Assembly: GCF_008923205.2 (NCBI RefSeq)
Contig: NZ_WBMS02000034.1
Coordinates: 44,308-108,307, forward strand
From: Actinomadura physcomitrii
Lineage (GTDB): Bacteria; Actinomycetota; Actinomycetes; Streptosporangiales; Streptosporangiaceae
Reading direction: 5' to 3'
DNA length: 64,000 nucleotides
The position numbers and the translations under genes were made by a program. Numbering within the stretch: position 1 is the stretch's first letter; the number at the start of each line of letters is the position of its first letter. Positions 1 to 7,826 of this stretch are shown piece after piece. The notes under the pieces are model-generated. The model had not been told where the DNA came from and searched no databases. It saw nothing but the letters and a program-made list of their open reading frames with translations.

Positions 1-705
1 TACTTCTTCGGCACCGGACCGTACTGGCTCGCCTGGACGGTCATCGCGGTGCTCGCCTGGCGGGGCCGACGCCGCCGCGCCGCCACCGCCGCCTGCGCGG
101 TGACCACTGCCCAGATCGCCTTCGCGGTCTACGGGACGGCCCTCCCGGACCACTCCTACGCGTATCTCGGCAGGGACTTCGCGGGAACCTCGCTGCCGCT
201 CGCGCTGCTCGCCACGGCGTCCCTCGCCGCGTCGCCCGGCCCGCGCCGCGGCGCCCGCCTCCTCGGCCGCGCCCGCCTGGCCGGGGCCGCGACCGTGGCC
301 GCCGCCCTGCTCGCGCTCCACACCTACCCGGCCTTCTCCCTGCTCACCGGCGGCCAGACCGGCGTCGACCCGCGCGCGAGCATGGACCGCCTCATCGACG
401 CCGCGCAGACCATGGGCGAACTGCGGGCCGCCGGTGCGCTGGTGGCCGCCGTCCTGGCCGCCGCCGCGCTCGCGCGCGACCGCACGAGCCGCCGCGCGTT
501 CGTCCTGCTCGCCCTCGTCGGCGCTCCCGCCCTGGTCAACGCGGCCGGAGAGGCCCTTCCGGACAGCGTGCCCGGCACGGCGATGCTGCTGCCGGGATCG
601 CTGATGGTCGGCACGGCCGGCCTCGTCATCACCGGGCTCTGCGTCCGCCTCGTGGAGAGCCCCGCCGGGACCCGGGCCCGCCGCCGCGTGCGGTCGTCGG
701 CCTGA
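1..705 (+). CDS. polytopic membrane protein, 5' end outside window
   Basis: The frame is open from base 1, so the N terminus lies upstream of the window; 234 residues are visible, ending at TGA 703-705. Several Ala/Leu/Val-rich stretches long enough to cross the membrane alternate with Arg-rich turns (for example RGRRRRAAT near the start and RARRRVRSSA at the end), as in actinobacterial integral membrane proteins. No catalytic motif or named domain is recognised. It converges on the AraC gene 14 bp downstream. The membrane call is fairly safe; the function is unknown. Confidence 0.6.
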   Translation, partial: YFFGTGPYWLAWTVIAVLAWRGRRRRAATAACAVTTAQIAFAVYGTALPDHSYAYLGRDFAGTSLPLALLATASLAASPGPRRGARLLGRARLAGAATVAAALLALHTYPAFSLLTGGQTGVDPRASMDRLIDAAQTMGELRAAGALVAAVLAAAALARDRTSRRAFVLLALVGAPALVNAAGEALPDSVPGTAMLLPGSLMVGTAGLVITGLCVRLVESPAGTRARRRVRSSA

Positions 706-719
706 TCAGCCGATCCGGA

Positions 720-1580
720 TCAACGCGGTGCGCTCGTCGCGGGTGTCCGGGCGCGGGCCGCGAACGCGCCGGGGGCGAGGCCGGTGCGGGCGCGGAAGAA
801 CTTGGAGAAGTTGGCGGTGTCGTCGAACCCCGTCCGCCGGGCGCATTCGGCGACGGTGATGCCGGTGTGCGCGAGCAGCCTCTTGGCCTCCAGCACCACC
901 CGGTCGTCCAGGAACCGCTTGGCGCCGCACCCGGCCGCATCCCGCGTCGCACGGCTGAGGGTGCGCGGAGAGTAGCCCAGCCGGCGGGCATACCAGGAGA
1001 CCTCCCGCGACGTCGCGAAGTGCGCCTCGACGGCCGCGGCGAACGCGGTGAAGGCCTCCCGCCCGGCGGGCGGCGGGGGCGCGCACTCGCCGGCGCGGAG
1101 CAGGAGCACCTCCAGAAGGGCGCGCAGGATCGCGGCGCTGCCGGGCATCGGACGGGTCCGGGACGCGTCGTACTCGCGGCGCAGATGGTCGGCGGCGAGG
1201 CGGACCAGCGCCGGACGCCCCGGCCGCCGCCAGGTGACCGGGCCGAACGGCGCTGCGCCCGGGGAGCCGAGCGGCACGTACTCGGGGCGGAAGAGCACGA
1301 GGGTCCCGTCGACGTCCGCGATGTCGTCCCAGCGGTGCACGCGGCCCGGCCGGATCCAGACGATCGTGCCCGGCTCCAGGCGGTGGTGGACGAAATCCAC
1401 CGTCACCGTTCCCCGTCCCGAATCGACGATCGCGAGCACATGGAAATCGGCCCGCTGCACCGGCTGGGGCGCGCTGCCTGCCGGCATGTCCCGCAGCCGA
1501 GGGAACGCGATCACCTCGACGCCGCCGTCCGCCGCGTAGCGCAGCGACCGGATGCCGGCCTGCTGTCCGTTTTTCACCAT
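720..1580 (-). CDS. AraC-family transcriptional regulator
   Basis: This 286-residue protein has an N-terminal cupin-like sensing domain (FHVLAIVDSGRGTVTVDF, then EPGTIVWIRPGRVHRWD, the usual effector pocket). The C-terminal double helix-turn-helix includes VSWYARRLGYSPRTLSRATR and the hallmark ECARRTGFDDTANFSKFFR. I chose the ATG at 1578-1580; an in-frame start at 1661 would run into the divergent hydrolase gene. The gene is divergent from the alpha/beta hydrolase at 1654 across 73 bp, so that hydrolase is the obvious regulatory target. The ligand cannot be predicted. Confidence 0.85.
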   Translation of the reverse strand: MVKNGQQAGIRSLRYAADGGVEVIAFPRLRDMPAGSAPQPVQRADFHVLAIVDSGRGTVTVDFVHHRLEPGTIVWIRPGRVHRWDDIADVDGTLVLFRPEYVPLGSPGAAPFGPVTWRRPGRPALVRLAADHLRREYDASRTRPMPGSAAILRALLEVLLLRAGECAPPPPAGREAFTAFAAAVEAHFATSREVSWYARRLGYSPRTLSRATRDAAGCGAKRFLDDRVVLEAKRLLAHTGITVAECARRTGFDDTANFSKFFRARTGLAPGAFAARARTPATSAPR

Positions 1581-1653
1581 AGCCAGACCGGAGCCTACCT
1601 GTTCCGCGAGGTCACCGGTCCTTAGCGTCGAAGCAGACGAAGGGAGAGTCCGA

Positions 1654-2454
1654 ATGGACATGCGATACGTGGAAGTGCAAGGCGGACGGCTGCCGGTGCG
1701 GACGCGGGACGGCTCCCCGGCGGCGCTGGTGTTCCTCCACTACTGGGGCGGTTCCCACCGCACCTTCGCCCCGGTGATCGACCGCCTCGCGTCCGGATCC
1801 GCCGTCGTGTCCTACGACCACCGCGGCTGGGGCGCGGCGCGCGACCTCCCCGGGCCCTACGGGATCGAGCGGCTCGCCGACGACGTCCTGGACGTCGTCC
1901 GCGGACTCGGACTCGGCAGGTACGTGCTCGTCGGGCACTCGATGGGCGGGAAGGTCGCCCAGCTGGCCGCGGCGCGCCGGCCCGAGGGGCTCGCCGGACT
2001 CGTCCTCGTCGCCCCGGCCCCGCCGCGCCCGACCGTGGACGCCGCGGCGGCGGAGGCGCTGGCGCACGCCTACGACAGCCGCGCCACGACCGGTGACGCG
2101 CTCCAGCACGTCCTGACCCACCGGCCCCTGCCCGCCGACCTGCGCGAACAGGTGCTGGCCGACAGCCTCGCCGCCGGCGGCGACGACGCCCGCCTCGCCT
2201 GGCCGCGCCACGGCATCACCGCGGACATCACCGCCGCCGCCCGCGCCATCGACGTCCCCGTCCAGGTCCTGGCGGGGCGGCACGACCAGGTCGACCCGCC
2301 CGCGTCGCTGGAAGCCGACCTCCTGCCCGTCATCCCGGGAGCGCGCATGACGGTCATCGAGGACACGGGCCACCTGTCCCCGCTGGAGGCGCCCGGCGAA
2401 CTCGCGACCCGGATCGACCACTTCACCGCCAACCTCCCTTCGGCCCGACCGTGA
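1654..2454 (+). CDS. alpha/beta hydrolase
   Basis: This 266-residue alpha/beta-hydrolase fold protein has the oxyanion motif HYWGG after the first strands, the nucleophile elbow GHSMGG with Ser96, a late Asp in AGRHDQVDPP and the catalytic His in DTGHLSPLEAP. It resembles the haloperoxidase/3-oxoadipate enol-lactonase branch, so it is probably a cytosolic esterase or lactonase; the substrate is unknown. AAGGGAGAG lies 7 bp before the ATG and fixes the start. It is divergent from the AraC gene, which probably controls it. Confidence 0.85.
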   Translation: MDMRYVEVQGGRLPVRTRDGSPAALVFLHYWGGSHRTFAPVIDRLASGSAVVSYDHRGWGAARDLPGPYGIERLADDVLDVVRGLGLGRYVLVGHSMGGKVAQLAAARRPEGLAGLVLVAPAPPRPTVDAAAAEALAHAYDSRATTGDALQHVLTHRPLPADLREQVLADSLAAGGDDARLAWPRHGITADITAAARAIDVPVQVLAGRHDQVDPPASLEADLLPVIPGARMTVIEDTGHLSPLEAPGELATRIDHFTANLPSARP

Positions 2455-2740
2455 CACCGCGCCGCCGAGGTCCGGCTAGCATCACGGAGCTGCTGAGCAA
2501 TGCACGGTTCGAAGCGCGCATCCCCGCTCAGGACCTGGCCCGGGCCCGGCGCTGGTATGCCGAGAAGCTCGGCCTCGAACCGGTCGAGGAGCGCCCCGGC
2601 GGTCCTCGCGGTGAGCGGGCCGCCTGGTTCTGCGACAGCGAGGGCACATGCCGGGCCTCGCGGAGATCGTGCCGCAGTCCGGCGACGTGCTCGTGGAGTT
2701 GCGGGGGGGGGGGGGGCGGCCCCCCCCCCCCCCCCCACCC
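2451..2740 (+). pseudogene. broken VOC/glyoxalase-family gene
   Basis: The frame opens with a typical VOC N terminus (ARFEARIPAQDLARARRWYA, then EKLGLEPVEERPGG). It then jumps straight to a typical VOC C terminus (GERAAWFCDSEG), so roughly 65 internal residues are missing. One base further on the frame is lost: reading GAGGGCA(A)CATG would continue as EGNMPGLAEIVPQ, which looks like the normal family ending. The sequence then runs into a G14/C17 tract. I infer an internal deletion plus a one-base frameshift, or a local assembly error caused by the same tract. Confidence 0.6.
2703..2736. repeat. G14-CGG-C17 homopolymer palindrome
   Basis: Fourteen G, then CGG, then seventeen C form a near-perfect G/C-only inverted repeat between two convergent genes. 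No other tract of this kind occurs in the window. It could be a hairpin terminator, but two facing poly-G and poly-C runs are also what two-colour sequencing reads with lost signal leave at an assembly join. Confidence 0.7.
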
Positions 2741-2754
2741 CGACGGGGCCCGGG

Positions 2755-3684
2755 TCAGTGGTTCTGGGCTTTGAGCTGCTGGTTCTCCTTCTCGATGTAC
2801 GGCTTCTGGCTGCTCCAGGGGACGATCCGGCCCGGCAGCGTGTCCGTCCAGCCGGACGTCGTCTGGGAGGGCCCGAAGGGATTGGGCCCGCCTCCGAATC
2901 CGCCCCAGCCCTCGACGCGCAGCCGCGTGCTCTTCGGGTCGACGACGATCGTCTCGGTGCCGTCGACGTGCGTGCCGCTGTCGTTCATGAACGAGATCTT
3001 GAGCCGGTAGCCGCCGGCCGTCCTGCCGAGGTTGTCGATGTGGGGCAGCGCCGCGAGGGCGCGGTAGGCCGCGGCGCGGACCTGCGGCGGGGCGGGCGCC
3101 TCGGAGAGCACCGACTGGAGCAGATTGATGGTCCAGAGCTGCGGGTTCTCCCGGGCGGCCGGATATCTGGCGCTCTTGAGCAGCCCGGCCTTGAGCCGGT
3201 CCGGGTCGGTCGGCAGCCGCTGGACGCCGGCGAAGTCGAGGTCGGAGCCGCTCATCACCGGACGCTTCGCCACCCGGCTGACCAGGCCGGGCGCGCCGCT
3301 CAGCCAGGTGGCGCCGTCGCGCCGCGTCCACGTCTCGGTGACGTGGGTGACCTTGCCCATGGTGAGGACCAGCTTCGTGTGCCAGTACGTGCCGGTGGCC
3401 GCGGGCTTGGCCGCCGCGGTGGTCGCGGCGGCGAGCATGACCTGCCGCCCCGAGAGCACCGGCTCCTTCTTCGCTTCGGGTGCCGACGGGTCGGAGACGA
3501 CGACGGCGCCGGCCGCCGCGGCGGCGGTGAGCCCGACGCCGGCCGCGATCCAGCGCTTGCGGCGCCCGCGCTCGGCGGAACCGCCCCGCATCGCGTTCTG
3601 GAGCCGGTGCCGGCTGCGGTCGACGACGTCGGCGGACGGTTCGGGCCCGGCCAGCGCGGTGCCGAGCATTTTCAGGTCATCCAT
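2755..3684 (-). CDS. CU044_5270-type membrane-anchored partner of an ECF sigma factor
   Basis: This 309-residue protein has a short cytoplasmic N terminus (MDDLKMLGTALAGPEPSADV), an Arg-rich stop (GRRKRW) and one membrane helix at about residues 45-63. A long extracellular domain follows. The layout and sequence style fit the CU044_5270 family, usually encoded directly after an ECF sigma factor, where it is assumed to act as anti-sigma or envelope sensor. The ATG overlaps the sigma-factor stop by 8 bp (3677-3684), so the two are translationally coupled. The 3' end faces the poly-G/poly-C tract. Confidence 0.75.
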   Translation of the reverse strand: MDDLKMLGTALAGPEPSADVVDRSRHRLQNAMRGGSAERGRRKRWIAAGVGLTAAAAAGAVVVSDPSAPEAKKEPVLSGRQVMLAAATTAAAKPAATGTYWHTKLVLTMGKVTHVTETWTRRDGATWLSGAPGLVSRVAKRPVMSGSDLDFAGVQRLPTDPDRLKAGLLKSARYPAARENPQLWTINLLQSVLSEAPAPPQVRAAAYRALAALPHIDNLGRTAGGYRLKISFMNDSGTHVDGTETIVVDPKSTRLRVEGWGGFGGGPNPFGPSQTTSGWTDTLPGRIVPWSSQKPYIEKENQQLKAQNH

Positions 3685-4252
3685 GGAACGCCTCCGGGCG
3701 GATAGCGTCGTGCAGTTTCTTGCGGGCGCGGGAGAGGCGGGAGCCGACCGTGCCCTGGGGGATGCCGAGCGCGTCCGCGACCTCGTCGTAGCTCAGCTCG
3801 GCCAGCGCGACGAGGAGCACCACGTCGCGCTCGCCGGCAGACAGCGACGCGAGCGCCTTGGCGAGCTGCGGCCGCATCCGCACGGCCGCCGTCTCGGTGA
3901 CGACGCGGTCCTCGTGGCTGCCGGCCGCGGGCGCGTCGACGGCGCTGCGCGCCATGGCCCGGTAGCGGCGCGCCTCCTTGCGGCGGTGCTGCGCGACGAG
4001 GTTCGTGGCGATCCCGAACAGCCAGGCGCGCAGGCTGCCCCGCTCCGGATCGAACCTGTCGCGCTTCCCGAACGCCAGGCAGAAGGTCTCGGCGGCGATG
4101 TCCTCGGCCGTGTGGACGTCCAGCCGGCCGGCGACGTAGCGGTAGACGTCCCGGAAGTACCGGTCGTGGACGTCGGTGAACCGCTCCGGATCCCGCTGGA
4201 AGCCGGTGGCGATGTCGAGGTCGGTCGGTGATTCGCCCACCTCGGCGGTCAC
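3677..4252 (-). CDS. ECF-type RNA polymerase sigma factor
   Basis: Sigma-70 region 2 is visible (FTDVHDRYFRDVYRYVAGRL, then AEDIAAETFCLAF and GSLRAWLFGIATNLVAQHRR), as is region 4 (LSAGERDVVLLVALAELSYD, then EVADALGIPQGTVGSRLSRARKKL). I start at GTG 4250-4252 with AGGA about 8 bp upstream, giving 191 residues, the usual ECF length. An upstream ATG at 4435 would add an uncharged, low-conservation leader. It forms a coupled pair with the membrane partner downstream and is divergent from the Uma2 gene. It presumably answers to an envelope signal. Confidence 0.9.
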   Translation of the reverse strand: MTAEVGESPTDLDIATGFQRDPERFTDVHDRYFRDVYRYVAGRLDVHTAEDIAAETFCLAFGKRDRFDPERGSLRAWLFGIATNLVAQHRRKEARRYRAMARSAVDAPAAGSHEDRVVTETAAVRMRPQLAKALASLSAGERDVVLLVALAELSYDEVADALGIPQGTVGSRLSRARKKLHDAIRPEAFHG

Positions 4253-4397
4253 GTACCTGTCCTGCTCATTGCGGAACCTTTCGGGTGTTCGGCCAACGAT
4301 CACCCTTACTTCGCCGAACCCCGATCCCGTCTTCCACGAGGGCCCCGACGGTACCCTGCCGAGTACCGCACCGCCCCGACCGGAGGCCCCAGGAGCC

Positions 4398-4946
4398 ATG
4401 CGCGCGCTGACTGTTCCGTTGCCGTCCGGCGACACGTGGACGCGGGCAGACTACGAGGCACTGCCGGAAGACCTCCCGGCGCGCGTGAGCCTCGTCCACG
4501 GGAAGCTCGTCGTGAACCCGCGCCCTCGTCCGATCCGCCGGCGCGTCGCGCGGCGGTTGGCGACCCGTATCGAGGACGCCGCTCCCGACGCGTGGCAGGT
4601 CGACACCGACGTGGACGTCCTTCTCGACGACGACGAGGTGGAGCCGGTCGAGATCGCTCCCGACATCGTCGTGTACTCCGCCGAGCATGACGTCTACGAA
4701 CGTCCCATTCCGGCGGGGCTGGTCGTGCTCGTTGCCGAGGTGGTGCCGCCGTCGACCAAGCGCAAGGAGCCCGCCCTGTACGCGGAGGCGGGAATCCGGC
4801 ACTACTGGCAGGTGGAGACCGATCAGACCGCCGTCCACACCTACGAGTTGGACGACGCGACCGGCGGATACGTCGCGACCGGGGTGCACCATGACCGGAT
4901 CGTCGTGAACGTGCCGTTCGACCTGGACGTCGAGCTCAAGCGCTGA
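4398..4946 (+). CDS. Uma2 family (DUF820) PD-(D/E)XK nuclease-fold protein
   Basis: This 182-residue protein has the Uma2 layout: TRADYEALPED at the start, then VHGKLVVNPRP, EIAPDIVVYSAE (the D of the PD-(D/E)XK core), VVLVAEVVPPSTKRKE (the E-x-V and K) and YAEAGIRHYWQVE. The fold is that of restriction-like nucleases, but no Uma2 protein function is firmly known; they occur as solitary genes in cyanobacteria and actinomycetes. The start is ATG 4398 with AGGAG just upstream. It is divergent from the sigma-factor gene. Confidence 0.85.
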   Translation: MRALTVPLPSGDTWTRADYEALPEDLPARVSLVHGKLVVNPRPRPIRRRVARRLATRIEDAAPDAWQVDTDVDVLLDDDEVEPVEIAPDIVVYSAEHDVYERPIPAGLVVLVAEVVPPSTKRKEPALYAEAGIRHYWQVETDQTAVHTYELDDATGGYVATGVHHDRIVVNVPFDLDVELKR

Positions 4947-4953
4947 CGGTCCG

Positions 4954-5493
4954 TCACTTGCCGCGGGCGCCGTCGATGCGTTCGCGGAGCAGGTCCGCGT
5001 GCCCGTTGTGCTGGGCGTACTCCTCGATCATGTGGACGAGCACCCAGCGCAGCGACACCGGCCCGCGCCAGCCGTCGCGGCCCTCGACGTCGAGGTGCGG
5101 CGCGGCGGCCGTGAAGGCGTCGGCGAACGCGACCTCGTCGCGCCAGGCGTCCCACGCGGCGGCGATCACGGCGGGGTCCGGGACGGCGCCGTCGAAGTCG
5201 CCGTCCGGGTCGGCGGCGGACGAGAAGCGCGGCGGCGCGTCCTGCCCGGCGAGGACCCGCCGGAACCAGCGGCGCTCGACGTCGGCGAGGTGCCGGACGA
5301 GCCCGAGCAACGACAGCGTCGACGGCTCCACCGCCCGCACCGCCAGATCGGTGCCGAGGTCCGCGCACTTCAGCTCCAGCGTGGCCCGCTGCGCGCCGAG
5401 GACGTCGCAGAGCATGCGGCGCTCGTCGCCGACGGCGGGGAAGTCGAATCGGCTCTCGTCGCCGCCGAACAGTTCGGCCCGTCTGGCGGTCAC
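4954..5493 (-). CDS. DinB-like protein (DUF664), possible thiol-dependent transferase
   Basis: This 179-residue helical-bundle protein has LLGLVRHLADVERRWFRRVL near residue 70 and LRWVLVHMIEEYAQHNGHAD near the C terminus. These supply the His/His/His metal set of the DinB/YfiT/mycothiol-transferase superfamily. Related actinobacterial proteins use mycothiol or isomerise its conjugates, but the substrate here is unknown. GTG 5493 overlaps the stop of the upstream dehydrogenase by 4 bp (GTGA), so the two are coupled. Confidence 0.8.
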   Translation of the reverse strand: MTARRAELFGGDESRFDFPAVGDERRMLCDVLGAQRATLELKCADLGTDLAVRAVEPSTLSLLGLVRHLADVERRWFRRVLAGQDAPPRFSSAADPDGDFDGAVPDPAVIAAAWDAWRDEVAFADAFTAAAPHLDVEGRDGWRGPVSLRWVLVHMIEEYAQHNGHADLLRERIDGARGK

Positions 5494-6524
5494 GGCGCCG
5501 CCGTCCGGACGCGGCGGCGGGCGAGGGCGTCGGCGGCCTGCGCGGGGGTCTGGCCGAGGCGGTCGGCGGTGCCGAGCAGGCCGGTGACGGTGTCCTCGAT
5601 GGCGGCGACGCGGGCGCGGGCCTCGCCGGGGCCGAGGCGGTGGAGCTCCGTGCTGACCGCGTGGATCACCCCGCCGGCGCCGGCGACGTAGTCGGGCACC
5701 CACAGGATGCCGCGCCGGTGCAGCAGGTCGGCGACGCCGGGGGAGGCGAGCTGGTTGTTCGCGGGCCCGACGACGGCCCGGCAGCGCAACCGCGGCACGG
5801 TCCGTTCGGTCAGGACGCCGCCGAGGGCCGCGGGGACGAGGACGTCGACGTCCGCGCCGAGGATCTCGTCCGGGCCGGTCCAGGCGGCGCCGAGCGCCTC
5901 GGTCCGCGCCCGCTTGCCGGGGTCGATGTCGGTGACCGTCAGCGCGGCGCCCTCCGCCGCGAGCAGGGCCGCGAGGTGCTCGCCGACGTGCCCGAGGCCG
6001 ATGATCCCGAACCGGCGGCCCGCCAGGTCGCGGGTGCCGTACAGGTGGCGGGCGGCGGCGCGGAGCGCGGCGAGCGTGCCGTGCGCGGTGTGCGGGGACG
6101 AGTCGCCGCTGCCGCCGGACTCGGCGGGCCGGCAGAACACGTGCGGCGTGATCTCGCCGATCACCGCCATGTCGGCGGGCGCGGTGCCGACGTCGGGCCC
6201 GGCGGAGTACGCGCCGTCCAGCGCGGCGATCGCGTCGCCGACGTCGTGCAGCGCGTCGCGCCGCCGGGGGCCCTCCAGAACGGTGCCCTCGGGGAGCGCC
6301 ACCACGGTCTTGCCGCCGCCGTTGGACAGCCCCGCCGCCGCGAACTTGGCGGTCATCGCGGCCGACAGCCGCAGCGCGTCGGCGAGCCCGTCCCGCCAGG
6401 CGGGGTAGCGCCACATCCGCACGCCGCCGGCGGCCGGGCCGAGCGCCGTCGAGTGCACGGCGATGATCACCGGCAGGCCGGTGCGGCGGCCGGTCCGCAG
6501 GACCACCTGTTCGTGCTCGAACAT
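5490..6524 (-). CDS. Glu/Leu/Phe/Val dehydrogenase family (leucine dehydrogenase-like)
   Basis: This 344-residue protein catalyses NAD-dependent oxidative deamination of an amino acid, probably branched-chain or aromatic. The glycine-rich active-site segment LGPAAGGVRMW, the lysines in MTAKFAAAGL and SNGGGKTVV, and the Rossmann motif GIIGLGHVGEHLA are present, followed by NNQLASPGVADLL. It starts at ATG 6524 with GGGGCAGGG upstream. It is divergent from an Lrp/AsnC regulator, a common arrangement for amino-acid catabolic dehydrogenases. It is shorter than the roughly 360 residues of typical leucine dehydrogenases but all core motifs are intact. Confidence 0.88.
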   Translation of the reverse strand: MFEHEQVVLRTGRRTGLPVIIAVHSTALGPAAGGVRMWRYPAWRDGLADALRLSAAMTAKFAAAGLSNGGGKTVVALPEGTVLEGPRRRDALHDVGDAIAALDGAYSAGPDVGTAPADMAVIGEITPHVFCRPAESGGSGDSSPHTAHGTLAALRAAARHLYGTRDLAGRRFGIIGLGHVGEHLAALLAAEGAALTVTDIDPGKRARTEALGAAWTGPDEILGADVDVLVPAALGGVLTERTVPRLRCRAVVGPANNQLASPGVADLLHRRGILWVPDYVAGAGGVIHAVSTELHRLGPGEARARVAAIEDTVTGLLGTADRLGQTPAQAADALARRRVRTAAP

Positions 6525-6630
6525 CCCTGCCCCTTCATCTGCGCCTGCATTCCCTCGAGAATCGGGCAACTGGTCGTGCAAGGCCAGAGGCACCGAACGA
6601 TTGGTCGAAACCGGTGTTACGTTCCCGGGC

Positions 6631-7098
6631 ATGGACGAACTTGATTCGGAGATCGTGCGGCTTCTCCAGACGGATGCGCGGCAGTCCAACCGGGAGCTCG
6701 CCCGCAAGCTCGGCATCGCGCCCTCGACGTGCCTGGAGCGGGTCCGCGCGCTCACCCGCCGGGGCGTGATCCGCGGCTACCACGCCGACATCGACCCGGC
6801 GGCGCTCAACCGCCGCGTCCAGGCGCTGGTGTCGATCCAGCTGCGGCCGCTGAACCGCACCTCGATCGACGCGTTCAAGGAGTTCGCGGGCGGGCTGCCG
6901 GAGGTGCTGCGGGTCTTCGTGCTGTCCGGCGGCGACGACTTCCTGCTGCACGTCGCCGTCCAGGACCTCGACCATCTGCACGCCTTCCTCGTCGACCGGC
7001 TCGCCGGCCGCCGCGAGATCACCGGCTTCCGGTCGTCGATGATCTTCGAGGAGGTGGCCGACCGCACCCCCGCCCGCCTCTCGTCCCCGCCCGTCTGA
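6631..7098 (+). CDS. Lrp/AsnC-family transcriptional regulator
   Basis: This 155-residue protein has an N-terminal helix-turn-helix (LDSEIVRLLQTDARQSNREL, then ARKLGIAPSTCLERVRAL) and a C-terminal RAM ligand-binding domain (LVSIQLRPLNRTSIDAF, VLRVFVLSGGDDFLLHVAVQ). ATG 6631 is clear. It is divergent from the leucine-dehydrogenase-like gene across 106 bp and very likely controls that gene in response to an amino acid, as Lrp proteins do for Ald or BkdR systems. Confidence 0.9.
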   Translation: MDELDSEIVRLLQTDARQSNRELARKLGIAPSTCLERVRALTRRGVIRGYHADIDPAALNRRVQALVSIQLRPLNRTSIDAFKEFAGGLPEVLRVFVLSGGDDFLLHVAVQDLDHLHAFLVDRLAGRREITGFRSSMIFEEVADRTPARLSSPPV

Positions 7099-7114
7099 CC
7101 CCGGGGCGCGTTCT

Positions 7115-7696
7115 TCAGGGCGTGGGCGCGGTGAGGTACCGCTGGATCGTGGGTCCGAGCCAGTCCACGATCTCCTCGCGTCCGAGCGCCACGCTCGCCG
7201 GGAACCGCAGCACGTAGCGCGTCAGCGCGAGCCCCAGCACGGTCGAGGCGCACAGCGCGGCCCGCGCCGGCGCCTGCTCCGGTTCGGGGCCCACCTGGCG
7301 GGCCAGCGGGATCAGCTGGTCGCGCAGCACGCTCTGCATGCGCTCGGCGGCGGCCGGGTCGGTGGCGCCGACCCGTATCAGCGCGGTGAGCTCCTCGTTC
7401 TCCTCCCACAGGGTGAGGAAGTGGCGCACCAGCGTGCGGCCGAGATCCTCGCGGGGTTCGACGGGCAGGCCGGGCAGCCCGGGGTCGATCGCGACGGCCG
7501 CCGCGAACAGGGCCGCCTTGTTGCCGTAGTAGCGCATCACCATCGACGGGTCGATCTTCGCGTCGCGCGCGATGGCCCGGATGGTCGCCTTCTCGTAGCC
7601 GTCGGCCGCGAACCGCTCGCGGGCCGCCGCGAGGATCGCGGCGCGGGTGGCGTCGGAACGCCGTGCGGCCTGGTGGTTCTCCGTGGCGCCGGTCAT
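7115..7696 (-). CDS. TetR-family repressor
   Basis: This 193-residue protein has the TetR helix-turn-helix at residues about 18-60 (AAILAAARERFAADGYEKAT, then IRAIARDAKIDPSMVMRYYG) and a variable ligand domain. The gene is divergent from the ABM monooxygenase gene. Four GCCAAC-type 16-bp sites lie in the gap, one of them touching this ATG. A TACACT box at 7704-7709 (read on the minus strand) would place transcription at the ATG itself, so a leaderless autorepressed mRNA is likely. Confidence 0.88.
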   Translation of the reverse strand: MTGATENHQAARRSDATRAAILAAARERFAADGYEKATIRAIARDAKIDPSMVMRYYGNKAALFAAAVAIDPGLPGLPVEPREDLGRTLVRHFLTLWEENEELTALIRVGATDPAAAERMQSVLRDQLIPLARQVGPEPEQAPARAALCASTVLGLALTRYVLRFPASVALGREEIVDWLGPTIQRYLTAPTP

Positions 7697-7726
7697 GCCA
7701 ACGAGTGTAGGCCAACACCTGTTGAC
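7697..7726. promoter_or_regulatory. operator pair A, two overlapping 16-bp sites
   Basis: Sites at 7697-7712 (GCCAACGAGTGTAGGC) and 7711-7726 (GCCAACACCTGTTGAC) share two bases and are imperfect palindromes with the half-site GCCAAC. The first abuts the tetR start codon and the second covers the TTGACA -35 box of the divergent promoter. They are the expected TetR binding sites. Confidence 0.7.
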
Positions 7727-7751
7727 AATGCAGGTCCACCCGCCCTACGTT
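7722..7751 (+). promoter_or_regulatory. promoter for ABM monooxygenase gene
   Basis: TTGACA at 7722-7727 is followed 18 bp later by TACGTT at 7746-7751. The -35 lies in operator pair A, and operator pair B follows directly after the -10, so both would be blocked by bound repressor. Confidence 0.6.
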
Positions 7752-7752
7752 T

Positions 7753-7782
7753 GCCAACACGCGTTGGCCAACGAACGTTGGC
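7753..7782. promoter_or_regulatory. operator pair B, two overlapping 16-bp sites
   Basis: Sites at 7753-7768 (GCCAACACGCGTTGGC) and 7767-7782 (GCCAACGAACGTTGGC) are each palindromic with one mismatched pair and share two bases. Site starts 7697, 7711, 7753 and 7767 all sit on a 14-bp register. Confidence 0.75.
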
Positions 7783-7826
7783 AAGCCGCGCGGAACGACG
7801 ACCGATGGAGAGAGGAAGTGCCGAGG

